A stretch of 52,951 nucleotides of DNA from Kofleriaceae bacterium (GCA_018058095.1 JAGPCO010000045.1:1-52951), one strand, 5' to 3'. Positions 26,649-35,988 are shown, counted from the first letter of the stretch. The notes: a model not told the origin generated them from the letters alone. Numbers and translations: made by a program.

Positions 26649-27857
26649 ATGGTTCTGGGGACCATCACCGCGTTCTCGGAGACGCAGCACGCGGGTCATA
26701 TCCTCCTGGATGACGGCACCGGAGTGCAGTTCAGCACGACCGCGGTCAACGGCTTGGCGCCTGCAATCGGCAAGCGGGTGAGGGTCACGGGGGTCGTGCC
26801 GTACGGGCCCGGCGTGCTGCGGGCGGTGGCCGTGGAGCCTGCCGATGCAGCGGCTGCCGAGCCCGCGCAGTACATGGACTGGTCCGACGTCGAGGTCGAG
26901 CCGCTGAGCACCGGGCAACGCAGCGCGTTCGAAACGCGGCTCGCCGACGGGGAGGCGAGGTGGCACCGTCAGGAAGCGCTCGATGCCGAGGCGCGCCGGA
27001 AGGCCGAACAGGCACGCCTGGCGCGCGCGGGGCAGGAACCTGCGAAGGTCTGGGGACCGGTCCTTCGGGCTGCGGGGGTGCCGAACCGCGTGGTGCGCGA
27101 CGTCCTGGCGAGCGGTCGCGCGACCGCGGGGATGTGTCTTGCCGAAGGTCCGCGCAGCTCGATCAGCTCACGACATGGTGGCCTGCCCGATGTGCCTCGG
27201 ACCTTCTGCTGGCCTCGGTTCGAGGATCGGCCGCTCGCCTTCGTCTTCCAGCTGCGGATCTGCGAGGTGCCGCTGCTGGTGCGCCGCGACCTTCTCCTGC
27301 CGCCGGATGGCGTCCTGAGCTTCTTCTTCGACGCGGTCACGCAGCCGTGCGGCCTCGAACCCGCGCACCGCGGCGGCGCGCGGGTGTTTCTCTTCGCGGA
27401 CGTCGATCGACTCGTTCGCGCTGCGGTTCCCGAGGACCTGGACGACGACGTGTTCGAGGAGCGCAACGTCGACTTCCTCGAGGAGTTCGCGCTGCCGTCG
27501 CCGGGGTCTCCCGCGGGTGCGGTCCTCGCGTTGTCCGCCGGCGTCGCGGCCGCGTACGCGTCGGCGCTCGAGGCCGAGTGCGGGATGCGCGGCGCCCTGG
27601 CCAAGGTCGGTGGCTACGCTGACGAGGTCCAGGGTGCCATGGAGATCGAGTGCGCCGGCGTGACGCACGGGCTTTCGTTTGCCGACGGCACGCCCGTACT
27701 CAGCCGAGAGATCCGGGCAGAGGCGTCGCGCTGGCGCCTGCTCCTCCAGGTCGATTCGATGGAATGGGTCTCCGGCACCTTGTACTACTGGATCCGCGAG
27801 GACCACCTGCTGGCGAATGCGTTCGATCACACGTGGTGCATCGCGCAGTGCTCCTGA
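26649..27857 (+). CDS. DUF1963 (YwqG-like) protein with N-terminal OB-fold-like domain
   Basis: 402 aa from ATG 26649. Residues 1-65 resemble a small beta-barrel / cold-shock-like fold (MVLGTITAFSETQHAGHILLDDGTGVQFS...GKRVRVTGV). A charged helical linker follows (RWHRQEALDAEARRKAEQARLARAG). The C-terminal 250 residues match the DUF1963/YwqG family in style: GLPDVPRTFCWPRFEDRPLAFVFQL, GYADEVQGAMEIEC, and the closing WRLLLQVDSMEW...GTLYYWIREDHLLANAFDHTWCIAQC. The family's role is not well known; members often occur among polymorphic-toxin immunity and stress genes. High GC and host-like codon use place it outside the island. Confidence 0.82.
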   Translation: MVLGTITAFSETQHAGHILLDDGTGVQFSTTAVNGLAPAIGKRVRVTGVVPYGPGVLRAVAVEPADAAAAEPAQYMDWSDVEVEPLSTGQRSAFETRLADGEARWHRQEALDAEARRKAEQARLARAGQEPAKVWGPVLRAAGVPNRVVRDVLASGRATAGMCLAEGPRSSISSRHGGLPDVPRTFCWPRFEDRPLAFVFQLRICEVPLLVRRDLLLPPDGVLSFFFDAVTQPCGLEPAHRGGARVFLFADVDRLVRAAVPEDLDDDVFEERNVDFLEEFALPSPGSPAGAVLALSAGVAAAYASALEAECGMRGALAKVGGYADEVQGAMEIECAGVTHGLSFADGTPVLSREIRAEASRWRLLLQVDSMEWVSGTLYYWIREDHLLANAFDHTWCIAQCS

Positions 27858-27922
27858 CTTCCACTCAGCTCCGGTCACGGCCGAAGCGGTGGGACCGCTT
27901 AGCTGGCGCGCAGGCGCAAGCC

Positions 27923-29272
27923 CTACGCGCTGGCGCGCAGGTGCTCGGCCAGGCGGTAGGTCAGGGCGACCAGGGTGAGGCCGCTGTTGGCGATGCCGGC
28001 CGCGCGCAGGAGCGAGCCGTCGCACACGTAGGCGCCGGGCAGGCCGGTGACGGCGAAGAAGTCGCGGCTGGTGTCGCCCGGCATCGGCACGAACGAGGTG
28101 GCCGTGCCCGAGTGGTGGGCGGCGTTGCGGAACTCCCAGCGCGGGGTCGGGATGACCTTGGTGTCGAGGATGTCGGTGGCGTGTTCGGCGAAGAACTTGC
28201 CCAGGCTGCCCTCGTACGAGGCCAGCTCGGCCGGGGTGACGTGCCAGTTGAGCGACGGCCGTCGACCCCGGGCCATGTGCAGGCCACGGGTGGGCAGTGG
28301 GGTCTGCTCGCCGAGGATGAGGACCGAGTAGTACTCGCCGCGGAAGCCGAGGCGGGTCTTGAACAGCACCGCCTCGCGCACCGCCTCGAGGTTGCCCAGC
28401 AGCAGCAGGATCTTCTTGGGCGAGAAGGGGTCGTTGCGCAGGTCGGACAGGATGTAACGGGCCGGCCCCGAGATCGAGCCGAGCCGCATGTCGACGGCGG
28501 GCCGCAGGTACACCACGGTCTTGAGGTCGTCGGTCGTGTACACCAGGCCGGCCCGCACGTCGGCGGCGAAGGTCGCCGTGCTCGACACCCGCTTGAGCCG
28601 GCTGTCGGGCTGGAGCCGGATCTTGGCCACGTAGGCCATCGGGTGGTCGTGGTAGCCGGGCACCAGGCCGTCGTCACGACCGAGCGAGCGCGCCAGCAAG
28701 ATCGGCGTGCCGATGCCGCCGGCGCAGGCGATCACGTGGTCGGCGTCGAGGCGGCGGCCGCCGTCGAGCTCGACGCCACCGTCGACGATGCGGGTGGCGC
28801 GGCCGTACACCACGTCGATCGGGTCACCCGGGTAGCGCCGGTTGGCGAGCTCCCACACGTTGTGCCGGGTCTGCGGCAGCACCATGTGCGCGATCGTGGC
28901 GGCGCCGCCGGCCAGGCTGGCGGCGTTGGCGTCGCGTGCCCGGTTGCAGGCGTCGAGCTCGGTCCGCGACAGGAAGAACTCCCAGGCCTGCTGGTAGTAG
29001 CGGGCGAACCCGCCTGGCTCGATGCCGGCCTTGTGCAGGTCGACGTCGTCGAGCTCGATCAGCGCGTTGTGCCAGTAGTTGGTGGTGCCGCCCAGGCCCT
29101 CGGCCCGGTTGATCGAGGTGTTGACCTCACCCGAGTCACAGTCGATGTCGGAGAACAGCGGCCGCTTCGTCTTGCCCTGCTCGACCACCGTGACCTGGAA
29201 GTCGTTGCGCAGGAGGGTGCTGGCGACGGATCCGCACAGCCCGGCGCCGATGACGACCACACGCTTCTTCAT
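27923..29272 (-). CDS. GMC-family FAD-dependent oxidoreductase
   Basis: 449 aa from ATG 29272 (MKKRVVVIGAGLCGS); an upstream extension in frame is shadow. The N-terminal FAD-binding motif is VVIGAGLCGSVASTLL, with GLGGTTNYWHNALIELD as the second flavin contact. The C-terminal GMC signature is HHSGTATSFVPMPGD and DGSLLRAAGIANSGLTLVALTYRLAEHL, with the active-site His and Asn. Family members oxidise alcohols, sugars or sterols; the substrate is unknown. No secretion signal. It is 55 nt downstream of a GH39-like lipoprotein gene on the same strand, so the two may act on a related carbohydrate. Confidence 0.88.
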   Translation of the reverse strand: MKKRVVVIGAGLCGSVASTLLRNDFQVTVVEQGKTKRPLFSDIDCDSGEVNTSINRAEGLGGTTNYWHNALIELDDVDLHKAGIEPGGFARYYQQAWEFFLSRTELDACNRARDANAASLAGGAATIAHMVLPQTRHNVWELANRRYPGDPIDVVYGRATRIVDGGVELDGGRRLDADHVIACAGGIGTPILLARSLGRDDGLVPGYHDHPMAYVAKIRLQPDSRLKRVSSTATFAADVRAGLVYTTDDLKTVVYLRPAVDMRLGSISGPARYILSDLRNDPFSPKKILLLLGNLEAVREAVLFKTRLGFRGEYYSVLILGEQTPLPTRGLHMARGRRPSLNWHVTPAELASYEGSLGKFFAEHATDILDTKVIPTPRWEFRNAAHHSGTATSFVPMPGDTSRDFFAVTGLPGAYVCDGSLLRAAGIANSGLTLVALTYRLAEHLRASA

Positions 29273-29327
29273 TTGCCGCCATGAGACCACGTCCGCGCCG
29301 CGCTGGCGCGCACCCGGCACGCCAAGG

Positions 29328-31571
29328 TCACGGCAGGTCGACGCGGTAGATCGCGTTGGCCTCGGCGCCCGTGACGAAGACGCCGAGCACGGCGTCGCCG
29401 AGCCAGCCCGACGGGGCGTGGGCGGCGAGGTCGAGGTCGATCACGCTGCCGTCGCCACCGGGGCAACCGCCCCCGCACAGCAGGGTGACCCACTCGGTGG
29501 TGCTCGGGCTGGTCGGCCAGTCGAGGCTGGCCCACGGCACGGTCGCCGCGCGCCAGCGATCGTCGCGGAACACGGCGGTGCCGAGCACGGCGCCGCTGGG
29601 GTCGAGGTAGTCGACGCGGACGCCAGCGGCGACCCGGTCGGACGGCCCCAGGCCGGCGCCGGCGACGCGGGTCCGCACCGCCAGCCGGGCCGGCGTGCGC
29701 GCCAGCTGGATGCGGCCGGCGCCGACCCCACCGGCCTGCACGCCGACGGTGAGGCTGCCGGTGTGCGGGTCGAAGTGGGCCGCACCTCGCGGCGCCGCGG
29801 TGGTGCCGTCGCGCTGGACGTGCTGGCCCGAGCGCACGAAGTGGTCGGCGAAGATCTGCGAGCCGGCCGGGCCACGCTCGCCGGCCAGCACCATGATCAC
29901 CTCGCCGACGCCGACCGGCAGCTCGCCGGTGTTGAGGTCGGCCGCGAGCGGCATCGGCGCCACCACGTCCTCCCAGCAGGTGATGGTGTGGGCGCTGTCC
30001 ATCACGTCGGCACCCGGGCAGCGGGCGTCGCGGATGGCCTTGCTGATGCGCTTGATCAACAGCGACTTGCCGACGAGCTGCGCCGGCACGTTGACCAGCG
30101 ACAGCGGCAGGCTCATGGGCGCGTCGGTCTCGTTCCAGGCGATGATGCTGATCTGGTCGGCGTCGCCCGAGGCCAGGATGGGCAACCCGGGCTGCTCCAC
30201 GCTGACCGGGCGCCGGAACTCGCTCATGGTCGCCAGGAACAGGATTGGCACCTGGGTCCACGGGAAGGTGACGGCGTCGCCCTCGACGTCGCGCAGGATC
30301 TTCTCGCGCACCAGCACGTGCGACACGTCGGGTCGGGTGATCGAGTCGGCCAGGTAATGCAGCGCGTTCCACGCCAGCGCGCTCTCGTAGCGCCGGTGCT
30401 CGAGCTCGGGCGTGCAGCCGTCGCCGGCGCGGAAGTTGACGCAGTAGTCCCACTCGTTCATCAGCACCGGGGTCCAGGCGGAGTCGGTGCCGAGCGCGAC
30501 GCGGGCGTTGGCCATCACGTTGTCGTTCCACTGCGCGGCGTAGTTCTGGATGGTGAAGTAGTCGAGCGGGATCGACGCGGCCGGGTTGGCGGCCCGCTGG
30601 GCCCGCAGCGCGTCCATGAACATGCGGTAGCGGTAGCCGTCGGCCGGCTCGACGTCGCCGTCGTTGGCGTTGAGCTGCGCGCCGCCGAGCGGGCAACGCC
30701 CGGCCGGGCACTGCGCCGCGAACTCCTGGCCGATGCCGGCGTACAGGCGGGTGTACTTCTCGATGGAGTTCTGCGCGTTCATCGACTCGCTCAGCGTGTG
30801 GCTGGGCTCCTGCCAGAAGCCGTAGATCGTGCGCGTCTCGTACCCGAGCGCGCCCGGCAGGGTGCCGAACGCGTGCGCCAGCGCCGGCAGGTCGGCGTTG
30901 CTCGGCACCGGGTACCAGTTGCCGCCGGTGGTCGGGGTGCCGACCAGGGTGAACAGCCCGTTGTCGTAGCTGTCGCTGGTCGGGAACCGGTTGCCCGGCA
31001 GCGGGGTGCCCGGCGTGCCGGCGATCTGCAGGAAGTTGACCAGGCCGTGGCGGTCGGCCACCGCCCGGATCGCCATCAGGTCGGTGTCCGTCGGGATCCG
31101 CGCCACCACGCCCTCGGCGGTGCGCTGAAACAGCGGGACGTTGACGCCGCCGATGTCGTCCCACAACGCCGGGTGATCCCGGTCGAGGCCGGCGGCGCGG
31201 GTCCGGTCCGACAGCTCGACGTATTCGTCGACGTAGCCGAGCACGTCGACCAGGCTCTTGGGCTCGATCAGGCCGGCGATCATCGGCGCCCGAAACGCCG
31301 CGCTACGGGTGATGGTGAAGGCGTCGTGGTCGTCGTCGTTGCGGGTCGCGTTCCACACGCTGTTGAAGCCGATCTTGTTGACCGTCGGCGGGAACGCCGC
31401 GCTGGCCACGCCGAAGTCGATGATGGCGCCGGTCGGCGTGAACGGCGCGGCGTCGGCGCCGGCCCCGCCGCCATCGGGGGCGCTTGGCATGGGTGAGTCC
31501 GGCATGCAGCCGGCCACCGCGGCGGTCAGCGAGAGCAGGGTGAGGCGATCGAGCAGGGGCCGGGGCGTCAT
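29328..31571 (-). CDS. Large lipoprotein resembling a clan GH-A glycoside hydrolase (GH39-like)
   Basis: 747 aa with a lipoprotein signal ending LTAAVAGC. After an acidic Ala/Gly linker, the first 500 residues look like a TIM barrel of GH39 type. FWQEPSHT has the Glu expected of the acid/base position (NEP-like), and VLMNEWDY the expected nucleophile Glu. The C-terminal 200 residues form a beta-sandwich-like domain (ADHFVRSGQHVQRDG...RIQLARTPARLAVRTRVAG) of the kind that binds carbohydrates or surfaces. Both Glu residues are present, but the family assignment is from pattern only. It is followed by the GMC oxidoreductase gene. Confidence 0.72.
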   Translation of the reverse strand: MTPRPLLDRLTLLSLTAAVAGCMPDSPMPSAPDGGGAGADAAPFTPTGAIIDFGVASAAFPPTVNKIGFNSVWNATRNDDDHDAFTITRSAAFRAPMIAGLIEPKSLVDVLGYVDEYVELSDRTRAAGLDRDHPALWDDIGGVNVPLFQRTAEGVVARIPTDTDLMAIRAVADRHGLVNFLQIAGTPGTPLPGNRFPTSDSYDNGLFTLVGTPTTGGNWYPVPSNADLPALAHAFGTLPGALGYETRTIYGFWQEPSHTLSESMNAQNSIEKYTRLYAGIGQEFAAQCPAGRCPLGGAQLNANDGDVEPADGYRYRMFMDALRAQRAANPAASIPLDYFTIQNYAAQWNDNVMANARVALGTDSAWTPVLMNEWDYCVNFRAGDGCTPELEHRRYESALAWNALHYLADSITRPDVSHVLVREKILRDVEGDAVTFPWTQVPILFLATMSEFRRPVSVEQPGLPILASGDADQISIIAWNETDAPMSLPLSLVNVPAQLVGKSLLIKRISKAIRDARCPGADVMDSAHTITCWEDVVAPMPLAADLNTGELPVGVGEVIMVLAGERGPAGSQIFADHFVRSGQHVQRDGTTAAPRGAAHFDPHTGSLTVGVQAGGVGAGRIQLARTPARLAVRTRVAGAGLGPSDRVAAGVRVDYLDPSGAVLGTAVFRDDRWRAATVPWASLDWPTSPSTTEWVTLLCGGGCPGGDGSVIDLDLAAHAPSGWLGDAVLGVFVTGAEANAIYRVDLP

Positions 31572-31732
31572 GGGACCTCCGTGGGTGGAAGCGGGCCTGC
31601 TGCCCCAGTGCAGCGCCGATGCCGCTTCGCTCCCCCAGGGTGATCAACCACCTGGCCGAGGTGGCCGACCCAGGCTGCCTGCTCCAGCAGGCGGGTGTGG
31701 GCTCGACCCTGCAGGGTGGTAGCGTTGCGGTC

Positions 31733-32494
31733 ATGCGCTCCTGGCCCCTGCTCGTCGCCCTGGCCGCCTGCTCGGGGTCTTCGCCAGGTCGCGAGCGGCG
31801 GCCTCCGGCGGCGCGCGCGCAGGTGCCTGACCCGGTCGTCGACGCGGATTGCCTCACCCGGGCCAGGGCCGGCACGCTCAACGAGGGCCTCGTCACCGAG
31901 GCTGCGGGGTTCATGGTGACCGCCGTCGCCCACACCGGGGCGCACCTGCACCGGGCCGGTCGCCCCCTCACCGACGCCGAGTCGGAGCAGCTCTGGTCGG
32001 TCATGAGCAAGGAGGTGTTCGCGGCCGGCGGCCTGGCGTCCGGCAGCAGCGGGCGCTCGTCCATCTACACCTGCGACGACGTACCCAAGCTGTCGTGCTT
32101 CAAGCTGAGCGTCTACACGTGCCAGGTCAGCGCGACCGAGCTCGCGGCGCGGCTCGACCGGGCGGTGACGGCGGCCGGCGTCGCAGGCGCCGAGCTGAGC
32201 GTCGACCTCGGGTACATGGAGCGTGGCCCGCGCTGCAAGCAAGGCGCCGCGTGTAACCCGGCGCCGCACTACTCGACCAAGGCGGTGGCGTACGACCCGC
32301 GCGAGCCGCGCCGCGGCGACGGCTGGGGCCGCGGCGCGTGCGTGGACGACGGCGACTGCGAGGGCGCGGAGTCGAACCACTGCGTCGCCTGGTACCTCGC
32401 TGGCGGCGCCGAGACCAGCCAGTACGAGGTCCGCAGCGGCCCCACGTTCTGCGGCTGCGTGCGTGCGCGCTGCAGCTGGTTCGCGCAGGACTGA
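31733..32494 (+). CDS. Cysteine-containing lipoprotein of unknown function
   Basis: 253 aa from ATG 31733, a short lipoprotein signal (MRSWPLLVALAAC). The mature protein has about twelve cysteines, several paired by spacing (TCDDVPKLSCFKLSVYTC; CVDDGDCEGAESNHC; FCGCVRARCSWF), suggesting a disulfide-rich periplasmic or surface domain. No family recognised. It is divergent from the GH39-like gene (161 nt apart) and convergent with the DUF389 gene. Confidence 0.83.
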   Translation: MRSWPLLVALAACSGSSPGRERRPPAARAQVPDPVVDADCLTRARAGTLNEGLVTEAAGFMVTAVAHTGAHLHRAGRPLTDAESEQLWSVMSKEVFAAGGLASGSSGRSSIYTCDDVPKLSCFKLSVYTCQVSATELAARLDRAVTAAGVAGAELSVDLGYMERGPRCKQGAACNPAPHYSTKAVAYDPREPRRGDGWGRGACVDDGDCEGAESNHCVAWYLAGGAETSQYEVRSGPTFCGCVRARCSWFAQD

Positions 32495-32518
32495 GCGCGG
32501 CCCTCGCCGCGGCGCCCG

Positions 32519-33487
32519 TCAGCGCCGCGGTCGCGTCACCAGGTGCGGCAGGCGCTCGACGAAACGCGCCACCCGCTGCGAGAAGCGCAACCGCTGCACC
32601 GCCAGCGTGACCACGCCGGTGAGGACGATCATGCCGAGGTTGAGGACGAGCTGGAGGATGGCGCCCCAGGCCTGGCCTGGTTCGCCATAGGCAGCGGCCA
32701 TGCCGACGTTGCCGGCGGCCGGGATGGTCGTGACCGAGATGAACACGCCGACCAGCGCCCCGGTCTGGCCGGTGGTGAGCGACAGCATGCCGGCCACGCC
32801 GGCGAGGCCGGCGACGATGACGGTGTAGGCGTCGGGCCGGGCCACGAAGGCGGTGAACGGGTGGGTCGCCGGGTCCCACGCGCTGGCGGCCAGGCCGGTC
32901 TGGACCAGCGCCATCACCGTGACCAGCGACGCGGCGATGGCCAGGGCGAACCCGAGCCCGAGGATGATCGCGGCGCGCCCGGCCAGTCGACCGCGTCGGC
33001 GCACCAGCGCGACGCACAACCCGGCCAGCGCGCCGTACTCGGGCCCGACCACCATGGCGCCGATGATCAGCACCGTCGAGTCGGTCAGGAGGGCGATGCT
33101 GGCCAGCACGCCGGCGATGATCATCAGCAGCAGGAAGGTGACCGACAGCTCGGTCGCCCGCTCGACCTCGCTCTCGACCGCTTCCCACACCACCGCGTCG
33201 GCCGCCGCCCCTTCGGCCAGGTGCGAGGCCGCGTCGGCGTGAGCCGACAGCACCGTGTCGACCGGGACCACGGCGATGGCCCCGCGCTCGGCCACGCCGA
33301 GCGCGGTCAGGCCGTGGATGACCTCGCTCGCCGCCTCGCGCGGCAGGGTGCAGGTGATGACGTCGCCGGCCGGGCGGGCCGACGCGCCCGGCCACGACGC
33401 CAGCTCGGTCAGGACCACGAGCGGACGCAGCTGGTCGAGCACGGCCGGGGCGAGATCGGACGGCACGGAGATGCGGAGCTGGAGCAC
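32519..33487 (-). CDS. DUF389-family integral membrane protein
   Basis: 322 aa from GTG 33487 (VLQLRISVPSDLAP); the frame runs on upstream but nothing supports a longer protein. A cytosolic ACT-like N-terminal domain of about 110 residues precedes six or so hydrophobic helices (SVTFLLLMIIAGVLASIALL, STVLIIGAMVVGPEYGALAGLCVALVRR, IILGLGFALAIAASLVTVMAL, and so on). The GAMVVGP-E motif and overall length fit the DUF389 family, conserved membrane proteins of unknown transport function. Divergent from the small lipoprotein at 33549 (61 nt apart). Confidence 0.87.
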   Translation of the reverse strand: MLQLRISVPSDLAPAVLDQLRPLVVLTELASWPGASARPAGDVITCTLPREAASEVIHGLTALGVAERGAIAVVPVDTVLSAHADAASHLAEGAAADAVVWEAVESEVERATELSVTFLLLMIIAGVLASIALLTDSTVLIIGAMVVGPEYGALAGLCVALVRRRGRLAGRAAIILGLGFALAIAASLVTVMALVQTGLAASAWDPATHPFTAFVARPDAYTVIVAGLAGVAGMLSLTTGQTGALVGVFISVTTIPAAGNVGMAAAYGEPGQAWGAILQLVLNLGMIVLTGVVTLAVQRLRFSQRVARFVERLPHLVTRPRR

Positions 33488-33548
33488 GCCGCACTGTACG
33501 ACCGGCCAGCCCCCGTCGCGCGGCGGCCGCGCGCTACAGTCACCGGCG

Positions 33549-33917
33549 ATGCCGCACGCGCCCCGGCCCATCCTCGCCACGATCGCCTCGCTGCTGCTGT
33601 GGAGCTGCGGCACCACCCCGGCGCCCGCGCCGGGACCCGGCACCACGCCGGCGACCACCAGCGCGGGTGACACCTGCGCCGTCGACGCCGACTGCGTCGT
33701 CACCAACTTCGCCGGCTGCTGCGCCTGCCCGCAGTGCGCCGTCGTCGACCCGCGCCCGCGCAGCCGGGCCGCGCTCGCCGCCGCGCAGGCCGCTTGCCCT
33801 TCGCCGTGCCCGTTCTCCATGGTCTGCGCCACCGGCGGTATGTGTCCTCCCGGTGAGCCATCCGACCACTTCGTCGCCCGCTGCCAGGCCGGCGTGTGCG
33901 CCGCCGTGCGCCCCTGA
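33549..33917 (+). CDS. Small cysteine-rich lipoprotein
   Basis: 122 aa; signal peptide PILATIASLLLWSC with a lipobox-like Cys, then a Pro/Gly/Thr linker. The mature part carries CAVDADCVVTNFAGCCACPQC and further cysteines, about ten in total. The pattern resembles short disulfide-rich myxobacterial surface proteins (C-x5-C, CC-x-C-x2-C). Function unknown. The stop lies 5 nt before the convergent hydrolase gene. Confidence 0.82.
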   Translation: MPHAPRPILATIASLLLWSCGTTPAPAPGPGTTPATTSAGDTCAVDADCVVTNFAGCCACPQCAVVDPRPRSRAALAAAQAACPSPCPFSMVCATGGMCPPGEPSDHFVARCQAGVCAAVRP

Positions 33918-33922
33918 GCCGC

Positions 33923-34993
33923 TCAGCGCCCGGCCCGCGCCGCCGACGCCGGCGTCGGCGTGGCCACCCCCATCAGCTCGAGCACCGCCGCCGCCACCAC
34001 CTCGGGATGGTCGAGCACCACGAAGTGGCCGGCGTCGTCGAGGCGGCGGACCCGGGCCGCCGGCACCCGCAGGTCGCGCGCGAACGCGGTCGCGGTGTCG
34101 TCGAAGCGCAGGATGCGGTCGCGCCCGCCCCACACGATCGAGGTCGGCCCGTCGAAGCCGCGTAGCGCGGTCTGGTAGCGGGTGAACTCGCGCTTGACCA
34201 GGTCGAAGCTGCGCGCCATCTGCCGCATCGGCCGTGTCGTGCCCTCCCGCAGCGACCACCACACGCCGTCGATGGTCGTCCAGTCGGCCCGGGCCGGGTC
34301 ACCGGTGTTGTCGCGGATGAACGCCGCCGTCAGGTCCTGCCCGACCAGCCAGCTGGTCATCATGGTCATCATCGGCCGCCCCATCCAGCCGGCCAGCTGC
34401 TTCATCTCCTTGGGCGGATCGAACGTCGGATACGCCGTGGTGTTGAGCACCAGCAGCCGCGCGACCCGGCTGGGGTCGGCGTCGAGCAGCTCCCATCCGA
34501 CCAGGCCGCCGATGTCGTGCACCACCAGCGTGACCCGGGCGACGCCGAGCTGGTCGAGCCAGGCGCGCAGGCGGACCGCCTGTTGCTTCATGTCGTAGGC
34601 CGCGCCCGGGCCTGGCTTGCTGCTGGCGCCATAACCGATGAGGTCGGGCGCCAGCACCCGGTAGCCGGCGTCGACCAGGTCGGGGATGACCTGGCGGTAC
34701 AGCTGCGAGCTGGTCGGCAGGCCGTGCAAGAGCAGGATGACCTCGCCGTCACGACGACCACGGTCGACGTAGGCGAGCTGGTGGCCGTCGACGGTGGTGG
34801 CGTGGCGCAGGCCGCCGCGCCAGGCCCGGACGCTGTCGGGCATCGACGCACACGCGGCGGCGAGCCCCAGCGTCAGGGTCAGGCCGATCGCCCGCGTGCC
34901 CAGCCTGGCCAGGCGGGCGGCGGGGTGGCGCGGTGGCGACGGCGCGAGCGGCGGCAAGACAGGGGACAGGGCGTGGACGGTGGAGCTGGTCAT
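33923..34993 (-). CDS. Alpha/beta-hydrolase of haloalkane-dehalogenase/epoxide-hydrolase type, lipoprotein
   Basis: 356 aa from ATG 34993, preferred over ATG 35002 because AGGA lies 8 nt upstream. The signal region ends LTLGLAAAC, suggesting a membrane-anchored exported enzyme. Family motifs are HGLPTSS (oxyanion region), VVHDIGGLVGWEL with an Asp at the nucleophile position, WGGRDRIL (acid) and DDAGHFVVLDHP (catalytic His). Asp at the elbow points to hydrolases of halides, epoxides or similar rather than serine esterases. It is divergent from a LysR regulator, which probably controls it. Confidence 0.83.
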   Translation of the reverse strand: MTSSTVHALSPVLPPLAPSPPRHPAARLARLGTRAIGLTLTLGLAAACASMPDSVRAWRGGLRHATTVDGHQLAYVDRGRRDGEVILLLHGLPTSSQLYRQVIPDLVDAGYRVLAPDLIGYGASSKPGPGAAYDMKQQAVRLRAWLDQLGVARVTLVVHDIGGLVGWELLDADPSRVARLLVLNTTAYPTFDPPKEMKQLAGWMGRPMMTMMTSWLVGQDLTAAFIRDNTGDPARADWTTIDGVWWSLREGTTRPMRQMARSFDLVKREFTRYQTALRGFDGPTSIVWGGRDRILRFDDTATAFARDLRVPAARVRRLDDAGHFVVLDHPEVVAAAVLELMGVATPTPASAARAGR

Positions 34994-35058
34994 GGCCGCC
35001 ATCCTGGCGTCGGCGGGCCGCCGCGTGAATCGCTGGAATCGAGCTAGACTCATCACGG

Positions 35059-35988
35059 ATGCCGATGAATGAACCCGCCGCCGCCCCCCGGTCGACGGCC
35101 AACCTCGATGAGCTGCGGACGCTGGTCGCCATCGTCGAGGGCGGCAGCCTGGCCGCGGCGGCGCGGGAGCTCGGCTTGACCCCGCACGCCATCAGCCGCC
35201 GCCTGGCCGCGCTCGAGGCCCGGCTGGGCCGCGTGCTCATCCACCGCACCACCCGCCGGCTGTCGGTCACCGCCGAGGGCCAGCGCTTCGCCGCGCGCAG
35301 CCAGCGGGTGCTGGCCGAGCTGGCCGAGGCCGAGGCCGAGCTGGTCGGCGCCGACGGCCTGTCGGGGCCGGTCCGCATCATCCTCCACCCCGACCTGGTG
35401 AGCCCCGGCCTGATGACCGCGCTGGCCGCGCTTCGGGCGCGCGCGCCGGCGCTCGAGCTCACCGTCCGCGTGACCAAGGCCTTCGTCGATCCCATCGCCG
35501 CCGGCGTCGATCTGTCGATCCACGTCGGCCGTCCGCCCGCCAGCTCGCTGGTCGCCGTGCCGCTCAGCAACGGCGCATGGGTGCTGGCGGCCGCACCGTC
35601 GTACCTCGCGCGCCACGGCCGGCCGCGCACGCCACAGCAGCTGATCGAGCACCAGTGCCTGCGCATGATCCACGGCGCCGCCGAGACCCACTGGGACCTG
35701 TGCGAGGAGGGCAAGCGCCCGCGCCGCATCCCCGTCGGCGGCGGGTTCGCCACCGACGACGGCCCGACCCTCACCGCCGCCCTGTACGGCGGCCTCGGCA
35801 TCGGCGTCCGCCTGCGCGCCGAAGTCCAGGCCGCCGCCGCCACCGGCCAGCTCGAGCCCATCCTGCCGCGCTGGCGCTGGGCCCAGATCCCCGTCTTCGC
35901 CATGTTGCCGCAGGCCCGCACCCGCCACGCCGGCGTCCGCCTCGTCCTCGACGCCCTCCGCCACGCCACCGCCGAACGCGCCCGGTAG
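35059..35988 (+). CDS. LysR-family transcriptional regulator
   Basis: 309 aa. The N-terminal helix-turn-helix is typical (LDELRTLVAIVEGGSLAAAARELGLTPHAISRRLAALEARLGRVLIHRTTRRLSVTAEG). The C-terminal effector domain retains the DxSIHVGRPPASSL and WVLAAAPSYLARHG segments, most like the CrgA/AaeR-type group. It is divergent from the alpha/beta-hydrolase gene; the 65-nt interval contains a direct repeat GAATCG at 35027-35032 and 35036-35041 and a TAGACT (-10-like) at 35045-35050. By the usual LysR arrangement it should regulate the hydrolase; the effector is unknown. Confidence 0.93.
   Translation: MPMNEPAAAPRSTANLDELRTLVAIVEGGSLAAAARELGLTPHAISRRLAALEARLGRVLIHRTTRRLSVTAEGQRFAARSQRVLAELAEAEAELVGADGLSGPVRIILHPDLVSPGLMTALAALRARAPALELTVRVTKAFVDPIAAGVDLSIHVGRPPASSLVAVPLSNGAWVLAAAPSYLARHGRPRTPQQLIEHQCLRMIHGAAETHWDLCEEGKRPRRIPVGGGFATDDGPTLTAALYGGLGIGVRLRAEVQAAAATGQLEPILPRWRWAQIPVFAMLPQARTRHAGVRLVLDALRHATAERAR

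Noticed and set aside
26031-26966. 311-codon minus-strand frame across the tRNA scar and island edge
   Set aside because: It runs antisense to a gene end, a tRNA fragment and a pseudogene; no domain or initiation signal.
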